64,000 nt of DNA from Rusavskia elegans. Taxonomy: Eukaryota; Ascomycota; Lecanoromycetes; Teloschistales; Teloschistaceae. A program made the translations under genes and the position numbers. Location: assembly GCA_011316305.1 (NCBI GenBank), contig SAUG01000167.1:32287-96286 (forward strand), in the 5' to 3' direction. The notes under the pieces are model-generated. The model was not told the DNA's origin. It did not search any database and saw nothing but the letters and a program-made list of their open reading frames with translations. This document shows positions 20,816-33,624 of this stretch, in pieces (positions within the stretch are counted from its first letter, which is position 1; each line of letters begins with the position of its first letter).

Positions 20816-22745
20816 TCAATGTTTTAAATACCAGCGCTCATCCCATCCCGGCGTCAGAGGCACTTCCCCTCGTCTGAGTCTAGGCATCTGGTCATCTGGC
20901 TTCCGCTCCCCAATGCGAGTCTGATGCATCATTTTGATATTTGTGTGGACATGTTCGTATGCGTTGACGCACATGATATTGCTTCCAGGATCCCATTTCC
21001 GTGTCGCATCCCTCTCCCTTTTACCGGTGCTTTCGGGTCCATACTTGTATATCGGATCCGGAAAGCGATCGTACGCATCAGCAACGTCCATTTGAACAAC
21101 ATGGCCTTCAACGCCTGCAAAAACTGTTGGCGAACAGAGAGAAGGTGACGACAATGAATAGACTGGAGATGTCCACTCGCGAGGCTGCCGGGAGCCGCCC
21201 GTTGAGCGGACTCCATTCGTACTCTCTCGGTCAGCAAGGAAGCACGTCCAGTCGCAAGATCGAAGTTTCGGCTCGGTGCTCTGCTCAGGGTAACATGGAT
21301 CGTTATCGTGGCTTGAGGTTGACACTCGAACCCTGGAGCTTTCGAACAAAGAGCCTCTCGAGTTGTCGTGCCGGCACAAACTGTCTACGGCCTGGCGCAT
21401 ATTAAATAGCTTAAAAGTCGCGAACTGAGCGCTGCCCGCAAGGAAACGATCACGTCCGAGCGGTTGAAGGGAATAGATGGCGGCAGTGCTATCAATGGGA
21501 TCTTGAAAGGTTGCTAGGTAAGACGCAGGGGATCTGAGATCATGAAGACTGCACGATCTATTAGCTTAAGAGGATGGATAGGGCGGAGGTAGACAAGTAC
21601 CGTATTGTACCATCGTACCCACCACTGAGAAAAAGGTCTCCCTCTGACTCGCATGGGCAAGATGATCGAGGTAAAGGTGCCAATGGATAGGCAGTCGTCG
21701 GCTTACCCTGGACATGCTCTCCGTAGCGCGATTCGGTGAAAGAGAATCTGCGGATGTCCTTCGATGGGATTGCATCAGGTTGGACTTCAAATACTCGAAT
21801 TGGCTCGACATGTGGTCCCAGGCTGACCGCAAGCCGATCATGACGAAGAAATACAGTAGACCACAGTCGACAAGGACTCTTCAAGGAGTCGAAGTGTATT
21901 TTCCCCAAAGCTTGTACAGGACCCTGACCTGCTATCACAATATGGTAGATTGCAATAACTCGGTCACCGAGACAAGCGGCCAGCAGCGGAGGAACCGCTT
22001 TGTTGACACTCACTGATCTTACACTTTGACCGTCGGACTGGAATCGAATTTCTCTTTTCCACGACCACCGAACCGTATGCTGAATTGATACCAAGTCCAG
22101 CCCGCCGCTTGCCCGTCCGACCACCGTGTATTCAGCGTCGCTCGACGGTCTCTGTTCATTCCGTAATAGGTTGATGGTCGTAATGTCATCTCTGCCGTTC
22201 ACGAGGTCAGGCTCTGAAATCTGCCACCATCTTGATTCATGATGATGCTGGTCAAAACATTTAGATTTACCAGGAAGAGTTCGTCGCCATTTTGTTTCAA
22301 CGTCTGGGCCCATCCACTTTACGCGCAACACAAGGTCGGATCCAGCTCCCCAAGCGAGTGTTTCTCGTCTTGATGACCAGTCTGGCCCTGTCCATGCCTC
22401 GTAGGAATCAATGACTGGCTGATAGCCCATGGTCTGACCCCTTGCTCTACTCCCAGTGTTGCGTGCGCGAGGTCTGATGACATCTTGTGGTGGTTCGATG
22501 TATCGTGGAATCAGAGACTTTTGTTCCCAAGCTCTTGAAAGCTTCGTCAGTGCATGAGTAGCATCTTTCCAGAACGGTGGTATTGGAGGAGGGTATCGAC
22601 TTTGTACGAAGACTCGATAGCCATCGCGTTCAATGAAGTCGTGCAGCTTCTTACATGTCAGTGCCAAGCGCAACAAAGTTCTCACTTCTTCGATGTACGA
22701 TATAATATGCCCGAGAAGCTCAGGGGGAAGATCCTTAAGCGACAT
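20816..22745 (-). CDS. F-box protein with WD repeats
   Basis: Likely substrate receptor of an SCF ubiquitin ligase. Two exons, 21601-22745 and 20816-21548, joined across a 52-bp intron, 625 residues. The frame is open to 22790 but the first ATG is 22745, giving MSLKDLPPELLGHIISYIEE, the F-box, at residues 1-45. The rest forms degenerate WD blades; the clearest is GDLFLSGGYDGTIRLHDLRS, which is created only by the splice (CG|T), proof that the intron is real. A further exon-2 stretch (DRFLAGSAQFATFKLFN, then SPTVFAGVEGHVVQMDV) continues the propeller. Its orthologues are widespread in filamentous fungi, but I cannot name the substrate. Only 179 bp separate it from GPI18. Confidence 0.85.
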
Positions 22746-22924
22746 CGTTGAGGACAGCCAAACAAAATGTTGAAAACGTCGATCTGCCACGGCTCGCTCG
22801 GCTGTGCTAAATTAGCTCCCGAGATCGAGATGGCTTGCATGAACCACGTGGTTAGCCGAACCCTGAATCGAGATCGCGCGTCAGTCATTCTCTGCAGCGG
22901 CATGTTCTGTCAGCACAACATACG
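22746..22924. promoter_or_regulatory. Compact divergent promoter, F-box/WD gene and GPI18
   Basis: Just 179 bp between the two start codons on opposite strands, so the genes must share promoter elements or overlap in their 5' UTRs. No canonical TATA box was seen. Confidence 0.55.
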
Positions 22925-24447
22925 ATGCTTGTTGGTTCGTCTTCTAAGTGGCAGCTCCATAACCCAAGGACATCACTGACTATCTTCTTCGTCATTTGGA
23001 AGCTTCTTCTGTTGCTTATCGCTTGTACAAGCCCGTATCCCGGATATGATACATCAACCACCTTGTTGACTCAACTTGTGGCGCAACGGCCGGACAGCGA
23101 GCATGTCACTGATATTATCTCACGAATACTAGCGAATAAATTGACGCGATGGGACGCGATCTACTTCGCCAATATCGGCCATCGAGGCGCGATATTCGAA
23201 CAGGAATGGGCATTTGTTGGGGGTTATGCTAAGATGGTTGGTATAGTTAGCAGGAGTAAGCAGCTACGTCAAGCACGGACTCCTTATGTACGGGTTTTAA
23301 TGTGAAGGATATAGTGCTCTTTGCCGCTCATGCTGGCGTCGTCGAAACCGCAGTAGCAGGCATTCTAGTCTCCAACATTGCGCACCTCCTGTCCGTGCTT
23401 GTACTCTATCAGACCTCGAAGCTTATCAGTCCAAAACCATCGTCACACGAGACTCAATCTTTTGCATTCATAGCTGCAAGTCTTCATATAATATCTCCCG
23501 CGGGCTTGTTCCTCTCCGCACCATATGCCGAAAGTTCCTTCTCGTTCCTGAACTTTGTGGGCTTCTACTTGTATACGTCCAGTCTTCGAGCACATCACGA
23601 TGGTCGCTTAGGCCCCCGAGACGTCTTGGTCATAGTATCTGGCCTTGCACTCGGGCTGGCTACCACCTTTCGCAGCAACGGACTACTAAGCGGACTGCTG
23701 TTCTGCTTTGATATCGTCAAATCCATCTTCACGATTCGAGAAGACGTACAATCAAAGACAATGCTATTGGGTCTGCGAAGAATTATCATACTTTTCATAG
23801 CAGGGCTCCTCATGGCCGTTGGCTCTGCTTTCCCACAGCACCTAGCTTACAAGGAGTATTGCGTTGATGCCAAGCCAGAGCATCAGGCCTCGTGGTGCAC
23901 ACACCGAGTCCCGAGCATTTATGCATGGGTTCAAAGCCATTACTGGTAACACTGTGCATTCCATGAGACTTTCGGACCTGCTGACAGGTTTAGGAACGTC
24001 GGCCTTTTTCGGTATTGGACATTATCCAACGCGCCCCTATTCCTGTTGGCTACGCCCATGCTTCTAATCTTGATAGCATCCGCCATTAAGTTTCTGCCGC
24101 CGAGCGAAAGGCCATCTTCCGCGATAGACAGGACGAAACCATTACCAATCAATGAGTTCCGCGAAGGCGGCTGGCTTTCGCCTGTGGGTGTGGACGTCGC
24201 TCGGCGTCTCGCCGTTCCGCAACTTATATTGGCTCTACTTGCACTTACGAGTTACCACGTCCAGATTGTGACCCGGATTAGCTCCGGCTACCCATTGTGG
24301 TGTTGGTGGCTTGCGTCAAGAATCGTAGCCAGAGATTGTATTGAGCTTGCTGGATGCAAGACAAGGGTGAAGGTGGTTGTAATGTGGATGGTGATATACG
24401 CATGCCTTCAGGCTGGTCTATTTGCAGCCTTCCTGCCACCGGCATGA
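22925..24447 (+). CDS. GPI18: GPI mannosyltransferase II (PIG-V family)
   Basis: Polytopic ER enzyme that adds the second mannose of the GPI anchor using dolichol-phosphate mannose. Exons 22925-23255, 23315-23945 and 23988-24447 give 473 residues, close to yeast Gpi18 (433). Signature segments: WDAIYFANIGHRGAIFEQEW in exon 1 (the luminal W-D loop), SPAGLFLSAPYAESSFSFL in exon 2, and SIYAWVQSHYWFRNVGLFRY plus WTLSNAPLFLLATPML across the second join. At least seven hydrophobic helices are visible. The second intron is 42 bp with a CTGAC branch almost at the acceptor. The first intron is less certain: I chose GTAAGC at 23256 with ATAG at 23314 because it keeps frame and length. It is divergent from the F-box/WD gene. 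Confidence 0.9.
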
Positions 24448-25309
24448 GCTGGGCGATGCCTTACTGTGTCGGTAAAATCGATTTGATAGGTTGACTTCGA
24501 CACCTCGATTTCGAAGCAGTCTAGTAATTGAGTATCGAATATGGTTGTGCCAAGTGCTAACGAAACCTGGTTCAAGTCATCTAGTATTATATCGTTAGGT
24601 GGAAACCATCAAACGATCGAACGATCAAATGATCAACGCATTAGGACATGTCGCACAAGACCCTTAGAGCTATGACTGCATGGGTGGCAAATCCTCAGCT
24701 TGCGTATGTGACTGTTGCCTGAGTGAAAAAAGCGGCATATATATCGTAGACTTGAACTTGACCTGGAATTTATTGGAGACCCAAACAACCATGAGACAAC
24801 CATCGTGAAGTCTCCCTCCAAATCACAAATCCGCGTGTCTCTATTCTAGAGAACTCGGTAGGAAATATTCGAATCGCTTTTCCAGCCGGAGATTTTTCTA
24901 AAACCGGAAGGTACATACTCGTATTCGGGTGTCTGTAGACGACATTCATTTCTTCGAGTCCACAACTTCAAAAAAGAGCTTTAGACAAGCCGAGTACGAC
25001 ATATTCTATTCATCAGGATCCGGCTTCGCCACATCTTGACTACGGACCTAGACTGTTGTCTGTCGTTCTGTTTTGCAAGATCTCCCAGCTACATAGAAGA
25101 AGTAGTACCTCCATGTTATCCACCACTTCTAGAATTTCAAGGTAATGTCAAGCCCTGTGGTTTCTGCCAATCCCAACAACTTCCTGCGCAAGTGTATGCG
25201 ATGCTCTCCGTACACCAGAACGTGCTTTTCACGCTGATACCTGCTCTAGCCCTTCGAGTATTGTCAACTCCTCCTCCTGGACAGACGCCCAGGTGCACAA
25301 CTTTGAAGG
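24448..25309. other. Intergenic region GPI18 - BLM10
   Basis: About 860 bp. Holds the GPI18 terminator and the BLM10 promoter. A short run of related CGATC/AAACGATC words lies at 24610-24640. No gene seen. Confidence 0.5.
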
Positions 25310-28300
25310 ATGGAGGGCGCACGAGAACAGATTTCCGAAATGATATCATCGCTTGATCGAAGAGATGGACTGGTCAACTCAGGTGCCACATCACCAGGAG
25401 TTGGTGGAAGCAAAGAGCCGAACATGGAGAATCATTCAGCAACCCGCAACCGACCACGAACATATCCATACTTCCGCTATTTGCCATACCAAGTTGAAGA
25501 TGATGCGCTGCGCCAGAAGAACCTCCAAGACATTATCAATAATCTATACGTCGCCGTTGAGGCCGGAGACTTCTCACCCGGCGCGTTGCACTGGACAAGA
25601 GAGATCAGGAACTGGCTGGGATTGAAGTTCGACCCAACGAAAGAGCAGAGGATACGGCTGGTCAGATTATACTACGAGCTCGCTTTGGCCCCGGGTCTGG
25701 ATGTGACGGCTGCAGAACGATTTGCAAGCATGTTCATGGTCTTGACAAAGTAAATGCAACAAGTCCGCACGCCTGCTGTACGTTCATCTGCTGACATTCT
25801 TCTTAGGCGAAAACACTACCTGCGTCCGAACGTCGACCTCACATTAGACTGGAAGCCGCTCTTTCGGGAGCTGAAGGTCTTCGTACTGCCCTCGGAAGCT
25901 GGCATGGTCCACTCTACTAACATCAAGCGCAACATTCGAACCCTCACGAAGCTCTGTACATTTGCCCAACTCTACTTCGAGCCTCGAATTATACCGGCGA
26001 TGATGGAAGAGATATTACCACGTTTCAGTACCTCCTTTGCCGAAGAGGCCTTCGTTGTTGTCGGCTTGCTAAACCTGCTTTTCCCCACCGCTCCTCCAGC
26101 TTCTGATGATGAGAGGTTACTGCCGCAACACTATCTACCTGCCATGTTTCACCTCTGGTCCTTGATGAACCGCTCCCGAGTATTCGATACTACTTTTCTC
26201 GATTTATTCTCAAGGCTGGCGCGCGACTCACTCACTTCGCCAAATGTTCCTTTTACCGATTGTGGCATCTACACCCAAGAGCAAACCTCCTTGATGTTCA
26301 CCGCTATCCTCCGAATGTTGGATATCCCTGTCGGTCAGGCCACCTCTCCTTACAGTGGTTCGGTCGATCTCTCTGCTGGTCTAGCCATACTGCTCGAACG
26401 AGACCAGAAGAAACACCCTACAGCCCATCATATCGCGCGATGGATCATAATGTCATTGTCCCCAGCTTGCATGGACTCTGTCACATCAATCCTGACCAAG
26501 CTTGAAGGATTGATACAAGCCGTGGAAACCTTCTTTCACCCTTCGAATTCAGGTGGCTGGACGAAGACGCTACACCAGCTCGTCTATTATCTTGCCGACT
26601 TTTTTGTAATGAGATGGAATCGCGAGAAGAGTGGGGAAATGGAGTTGCCAGAAGAGCGCAAGCTCAACGAGCCGCTAAAACGTCGTTTTGTCATGTGTTT
26701 GAGGGAAGTTGTTTTTATGGGAATCTACTCGAAGAGTGGGACTGCTATGAATTTTGCTTTGTCTACACTTCAGAGCTTGGCATATTTGGAACCGGACTTG
26801 ATATTGCCTGGAGTGTTACAGCGTATCTATCCTTCCCTGCAAGGCCTGGTTGAAGTTCACCGGACTACTTCATCTCTGCGTGCACTCCAAGTTCTCTCAA
26901 GGATCATGGTGAGGACGAAAGGCTTCCGCTGTCATGTCACCACGATGCTCGGGCTGGCTCTTCCTGGCATCGATGCAAACGACCTCGAAAAAACACTATA
27001 CACTTTATCCTACATTCAATCAGTCTGCTATAATATACCGCTATACGACCTTACTGAAGGCCGGGAAGACGTCTCTGGGAGTATGCTGGCATCGCAGTGG
27101 ATTGGCTCCGAAGTAGAGCGAATGGAACAGGATGGTATCAACGTTGAAGTCGATTACAAGAACGGACTCAGTGATAAGGACGAAGAGCTTATACTTTGCT
27201 CCTCCACATCAACCTTTGCAGAATTCGTCAGCGCTTTCCTGGGCAAAGTTTTCACTCTTTTGGAAAATCTACCCGATGCTGCAAGAGTACGCTCGGGGTC
27301 CCCGGAAGAGAATGTCATCAATACGTTACCAGCTACTTTCACACCTCTTCTTGCTGCACTTTCGGCAGAGCTTTACAACCTAGCGCTTAACAAGGTCGCT
27401 GTTTTTGTCAGTAATCATGTGATCCATCAAGCACGGGATGCTATGGCATTCATCTGCAGTGCTCTATGCAAAGTCAATCCTGTAAAAGCACTGAAGCGAC
27501 TTGTTCCGGTCTTGATTCAGTCTATTCGAACGGAGATCGACGAGAACGGGGCAGCCTCTACCCGAAACACCGGATCCGACGTTCTCCCCAGAGATCGAGG
27601 ACTAGTTTGGAGCATCAGCATGCTTAGCATGTGCGTGGTTCATGTTGGGGACGCCGTCATGGAGCACAAGAAGGCGCTCTTCGATATTGCTGAATATATG
27701 CAGCAAAAGTGCAAAGGAATACCTACTGTGCACGTGTCGAATTATGTCCATCATCTACTTCTGAATCTCACCGGGACATACATCTGCGATTACTCACTAT
27801 ATGAAAAAGACGTCTACGCCAGAGGCTTGGGCCCGAACGACTGGGGCATGATCCCAGATCCTCAACAGCTTAACATCGCATGGCATGTGCCTAACAGAGA
27901 GGAGATCGAATTCGCAGTCGAGCTTTTCAGAAGCCAGGGTGGAAACGCTGTTCGCCAACTGACCTCGCTTACTGATGGGACGTCCCCCATCAAACGGATC
28001 GGTACAGGTAAGGAGTGGTCGGACGAGGTGTCGAGGAATCTGGTCCTCATAAGATTACTGCTCTCTGGTGTTTCCGTACTCTTCGATGCGGACGCAGCTT
28101 CAAAAGACTCTGACGCTCCGGGCAACGATGATGAGGATGTTGATATGCCTCTCGCTAATGGTCACGTACCTGAGGATCTTGACACAGAGACTTCACAAAT
28201 ACCCATCGAAGAGGCGGAAGAGAATGAAGCGAGACCGACATACAAATACCCTGCAGGGTATATGCTGACCGTTGATGATCCATTGTATAAAGAACTTCAT

Positions 28301-31300
28301 GATCTACGTCAGAAAGCTGGAGGGACCCTGCATGCCGTTCACGAGTTTTTGGTGCAGAAACAACAAGATGATGTTGCATGCTTCGGTCCCCTGTATACCG
28401 CCTACAGATCCTGGTTTATCGATGTCGGTATCGAAAGATCAGCGCATGTACTTGACCGGGTGACGAGGCTACTTGCCGCAGACATTCACCCCTACAAAAT
28501 CAGCGGGTTGAGAAAAGAATATCCACGACCATTATTGCTTCGAAGGGCCAACGTCTACCACCTGCAACGCTTGCGCCACAACTCATATCCAAGACCCAAA
28601 ACGGAGCTCACCAAGACATTGCTGCTGGATCTGGCTCAGTCCACTGTGTCATCATACACTGAAGTCCGTCGGAATGCCCAAAGTGCCGGGGAAGCTGCTC
28701 TCAAAGCGATCATTGGAGCTCGGCCATTGGTCATTCCCCCATTACTGCAAGCTTTGGAGGAGGGAGTGGCACAGAATGATTTTGCACTGATCAAGGGTGG
28801 TATGTACGCTTTGGTCTTGGGATCTCTCAGCAGAACCGTTGCGCGGGATTGGCGATACGCACCAAGAGTGATCAAGGCCTATATATCTGCCACCACGGCG
28901 GACAAAGCGTCCGTCCAGAAGCTCTGCTCAACAGCAACTTTAGACATTATGGATTTTGGGCGGCCCCTGGAGCGTATGGTAGTCCTGGACAAAGACATCA
29001 TCCAAAGCATCTCTCCCTCGGAGGATGTTAACGATAGAGTGGAGAAAGTAAAGGCAAAGGTGTTGAAGAAGCGCGCAAACGTTGAAAGCAAGATGGCGGC
29101 GCTGTCGGATGAATTGGTTGACTTGGCAAGGATCTCTCACTGGAAGAAAGCTAGTCGAACTGCCGCCATCGTCATATCACTCGGTCTGAGATTCGAAAGC
29201 ATAGCGTCCGAGAAGATGGTCGATCTCATGGTTCGAGGGGCAATCGAATCTCATCCAGGACTTCGAAGCCTCTATGGGGGCGCTCTCGTTGCGCTGTTCT
29301 CTTTGGTAGACACTCGCGCAAATGCCCAGCACAAGTATGAGAACTACATCACTGACAATCCGTATCACCCAGCCAAAGTCAAGATTCCAACTAAGCGGGA
29401 CGATCCGAGTTGGACGAACGAGTATTTGGCAAGCTTTGCGCGCCCGGAAGCAGATTACTACGTTGATCACGAGCATCCAGGCTGGTTAGTATGGGAGGAG
29501 ACCATGACAGCATACAAAGCCAACCCCAAAACCGATGTTGAGTACGATGGTGTCGAGCAAGGAACACTCGACCAGATAGGGAGAATCCTAGACCGCGAAT
29601 GGTTCTCTGTGCTGTTCGATTATTTTAAGCAGGAACCTCGGGACGCTGGAGCTGATCGTTTCCGCATCTCAAATGCAATGCTACTTTACTACGCGTTCCA
29701 GCTTCTTCTTCATGGATCAACAGCCGCTACATTTTCCGACATCAAAGAGGAAACCGCTAGGATATTCGGAGACGGTACCGACAAGCATCAACACCGCGCT
29801 GCTGCGGAAATCCTTGGAGCTCTTCTGTCTTCCGCTGCCGACGTTCGCCTCGAATTACGGACTGAGGTCTGGAAATTCGTCTTCCCAATTGTGCAGAAGG
29901 TATTTGCTGATGGTCTGACCCCGGAGAACTCTTCCTACTGGATTTCATGCCTGCACATGATCCTGCACGGCAAAGACCCAAGGCGATCTTGGCCCATCGT
30001 CGACTCGCTTGCGTCTTTCCGACTTGACATGTCTTCCAACGCAGCGTTCAAGGAAAGCTCCAAGATCCAGCTATTGTGCCAGTGTGTCAGTGACCTGGGC
30101 TGGCACTTCCAGCTCGAAAAGCCCATCATCGCCGATTTCCTTACGCACATTGATCATCCTTATAAGGGTGTCAGGGAAGCCATGGGAGGAACCCTAGCCG
30201 TATTGTATCGCACACGCTATCATGAATCCTACAAGGATGTGGAAACGTTCATGGACAGCCAGAGAAAGTCCTCATCAATCGGGATGGCGCCGTATCAACC
30301 AACCGAGGAGTTTTCTGCAACGATACATGAGATCTTTGACCGATTGGAGAAATGGAGACATGAACGTGAGCCTGGTCAGCAGACCCCATCGTCGTATACT
30401 TCGGGTGGGAAGACAGTACTCTTGTGGCTGGATTCAGCACTATCATCTTTTGAGTGTACCGAGCTGTTACGCTTCTTCCCGAATGTCTTCATGGAGCAGC
30501 TTTTACACATGATGGATATCAAAGAAGATCAGGAGCTTCAAGGTCTGGCATACCATGTCTTCCGCCATCTACCCAACATTCCTCACCGGCTCGGGGAAGA
30601 CACGGAACTCATCGACTCGTTGATCCGGATTGGGACAAAGTCATCATTGTGGCACCAGCGCCTTCGAGTGCTCATCAACATGCAAGTCATCTACTTCCGA
30701 CGGCTCTTCCTATTGCCGCAGAAGCAGCAGCAGAATCTGTTCGACTGCGTGGCCAGTATGCTGGAGGATACGCAATTGGAGGTTCGGCTCGGGGCTTCGT
30801 CGACAATTTCTGGCATGATACGGTGCTCACCTGTCGAGATGCGGAACCGGATGATCGAAGAGCTCAACCAAAGATTCACGAAAATGCTCGTCGATTCGCC
30901 TCTACCGAAGAAAGCCAAAGGCAATCTGTCTGCACCGAGTACTGGGACAAGCACACCGACGCCCGAGCATTCCAAGCTCGTCCTTAGCCGTCATGCCGCT
31001 GTGCTTGGGCTCGGAGCATTGGTGCAAGCATTTCCGTACAGCTCTCCGCCTCCATCGTGGATCCCTGGTGTTCTCACAACGCTTGCAAACAAAGCCAACA
31101 ACGACCCCGGCATGGTTGGGAAGAGTGTGAAGAGTATCCTAAGTGACTTTAAGAAAACTCGACAAGATACGTGGCAGATGGATCTCAAGGTATGTAATGA
31201 TGCCGATTGGATCATGCAACGAAAGCCTGCTGATGACAATGATCATAGGCATTCACCCAAGAGCAGGCCGAAGACCTTGACGGTGTTTTATGGCGGTCTT

Positions 31301-31311
31301 ACTTCGTTTGA
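25310..31311 (+). CDS. BLM10: Proteasome activator Blm10/PA200
   Basis: Large HEAT-repeat cap that opens the 20S proteasome and helps its assembly. Exons 25310-25749, 25807-31189 and 31249-31311 (introns 57 and 59 bp) encode 1961 residues; yeast Blm10 is 2143. The ATG at 25310 gives MEGAREQISEMIS. The PYFRYLPYQVEDDALRQKN segment and the join LTK|RKHYLRPNVDLTLDWKPL are diagnostic of the family. Helical repeats fill the rest. An acidic insert at about residue 780-825 (DSDAPGNDDEDVDMP) matches the disordered acidic loop of orthologues. Reading through the last intron would add an unrelated tail; splicing gives AFTQEQAEDLDGVLWRSYFV. The end is Tyr-Phe-Val rather than the Tyr-Tyr-Ala of yeast and human proteins. 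Confidence 0.95.
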
Positions 31312-31859
31312 AATCGGCAGACAGTCACTGTGTTGGTTTTGTATTTGGTTTGGCATAGCATGCAGGTGCAATTCACAAGGGGTATGCATTCTTGTAAGGA
31401 GCTGGGAGATAGCGGCTAGCAGGAATAGGGGCAAGAAGCATTTGGCGATGGCTGCATCATGTCATGTAAGGCGCACCTTCCGTTCTGGAACCAAGAGACA
31501 TACGTAGGTTTGAAGCAGGGATCGGCTTCAGACCAAGCTCGATATCTACATAGGAATCGATAATCTCACCGGCTATCCTACAAACCCGAGTCTCTTGTGA
31601 TCCGTATACGGCATCAACTTTGTGCGGATGACGTTTATTTTAACCCCGCTAGTGCCGCCGAGGTAAATACAGCACCGGTACGCATGACGACGAGCTCGCT
31701 GATCGCTCTGACGTTGGCCATGAAACTGGGCTGATGGTCAAAGGAGGACATTGTTCAATATGTGACACCGTTGACAACATGGTGAGAGTAAAATCTTGAG
31801 ATTCTGATCTGGTAAATCGCTACCTCCAAACGGTACTTGACCACCGCACGGCTCACGCA
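31312..31859. other. Intergenic region BLM10 - GUT1
   Basis: About 550 bp holding the BLM10 3' end and GUT1 promoter. The BLM10 frame stays open into it up to 31507 only if the last intron is retained. No separate gene. Confidence 0.5.
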
Positions 31860-33624
31860 ATGGCAACGACCTCCACACCCGCCGCTCAAGCAGAACGCAA
31901 GATTGATGCCGAGTCGCAGAACAAACAGGCACCGCAGCAAGATGAAGCTCAGCTCAAGAAATGGTACATTGGCTCCATTGACCAAGGTACAACAAGCACT
32001 CGCTTCCTCATCTTCAATGGCCTCGGAGTCCCCGTAGCCTCACACCAGATCGAATTCAAACAGATGTACCCCCACTCGGGGTACGTTGCTTCCGGCATCC
32101 ACCTCGCGACTGCTTCCTCAGTGTTGACGCTCCTACAGATGGATGGAACAAGACCCACACGAGATCGTAGAATCAGTCTATACCTGCATCGAGGAAGCAA
32201 CCAAGTCTTTTACGGCCATGGGTAATTCTACCGACGACATCAAAGCCATTGGCATCACCAGTCAAAGGGAAACAACCGTCCTGTGGGACCGTGATACCGG
32301 CGAACCGTTGTACAATGCAATTGCCTGGCCAGACACCAGGACACAGGCCATCGTGCGAGAACTCAAGGCAAGGAAAGGTGCCGACAAGCTCCAGGATATA
32401 TGCGGGTTGCCCCTTTCAACTTACCCATCTGCTTTGAAGCTTACCTGGTTGTTCCGGAACGTCGAGGCGGTACGGCAAACCTATGATGCAGGTCGTCTTA
32501 TGTTCGGTACTATCGACACCTGGTTGCTGTATAATCTCAACGGAGGAAGGGACAAGAATGTGCATGTCACTGACACGACGAATGCTTCGAGAACTATGTT
32601 CGTCAACCTACATACTCTGGAATACAGTCCCGAAGTATTGGACTTCTTCGAATTGGATCCGAAGAAGATCGTCCTTCCCAAGATTGTGCCCTGCTCGGAC
32701 GCCGACGCTTTTGGATCTATAGCTTCGGGCACTCTCAAAGGTAAGAGGATTACTGGCTGTCTCGGTGATCAATCCGCTGCTTTGGTCGGACAATTGGGAT
32801 TCGAGCCAGGAATGGCCAAGAACACGTACGGCACCGGCTGCTTCTTGCTCTATAACGTTGGCGAAAAGCCGGTGATGTCGACCCATGGGCTGTTGGCGAC
32901 CGTGGCATACAACTTTGGCGGCAAGCGGAAGCCAGTATATGCGCTGGAAGGTAGCATAGCCGTAGCCGGAAGCGCCGTCAAGTATGTTGTAAACAACCTC
33001 AAGTTCGTGGAGTCGTCCGACAAGATCAGCGAATGTGCAGCTACCGTCAAAGATAATGGAGGATGTTACTTCGTCACCGCGTTCAGCGGCCTCTTCGCTC
33101 CTTACTGGATCGACGACGCTCAAGGAACCATGTTCGGGATTACCCAGTACACCCAACAGGGCCATATTGCTCGAGCAGCGATGGAAGCTACATGCTTCCA
33201 GACCAAGGCCATACTCGACGCCATGGAAAAGGATAGCGGCCATAAGCTGACCGAGCTTGCGGTCGATGGTGGCATGACTGACTCGGACCTCTGCATGCAG
33301 GTAGGTGTGTTTCCTTCTTTTCCTGGTCGTCCCAGCCGAATCACAGCTCAACCACCGTAGACCCAAGCAGATATCATCAATATTCCAGTGGATCGACCCA
33401 TCATGCGCGAGACTACAGCTCTTGGTGCAGCAATCGTTGCCGGTTTCGCTGTTGACGTCTGGAAAGACTTCGAAGAGCTCAAAGAGATCAATAAAGAAGA
33501 CCGAACCATCTTCAGGCCCCAGATCTCGCAAGAGGATAGCGGCAAAATGTATTCCAGATGGACCAAGGCTGTAGAAATGTCTAGAGGGTGGCTCGACTCA
33601 GAGAACGGTAATCAATCGCAGTAA
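31860..33624 (+). CDS. GUT1: Glycerol kinase
   Basis: Phosphorylates glycerol to glycerol-3-phosphate with ATP in the cytosol, the entry step of glycerol use. Exons 31860-32080, 32139-33300 and 33361-33624 give 548 residues, normal for fungi. FGGY kinase landmarks: GSIDQGTTSTRFLIFN (phosphate 1) near residue 38, SGWMEQDPHEI formed across the first join, GITSQRETTVLWDRDTGEP, IDTWLLYNLNGG, GCLGDQSAALVGQ, TYGTGCFLLYN, APYWIDDAQGTMFG and ELAVDGGMTDSDLCMQ (second FGGY signature) directly before the last intron, then TQADIINIPVDRP. The N-terminal 34 residues are a polar extension. Introns are 58 and 60 bp. A long open frame on the opposite strand is a shadow. Confidence 0.97.

Noticed and set aside
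31312..31507. Extended C-terminus of BLM10 read through the last intron
   Set aside because: The extension is unrelated to the family, while splicing at 31190/31248 restores a family-like end.
32608..33531. 307-codon open frame on the strand opposite GUT1
   Set aside because: It lies wholly inside a clear glycerol kinase gene, shows no domain and is explained by codon bias of the sense strand.
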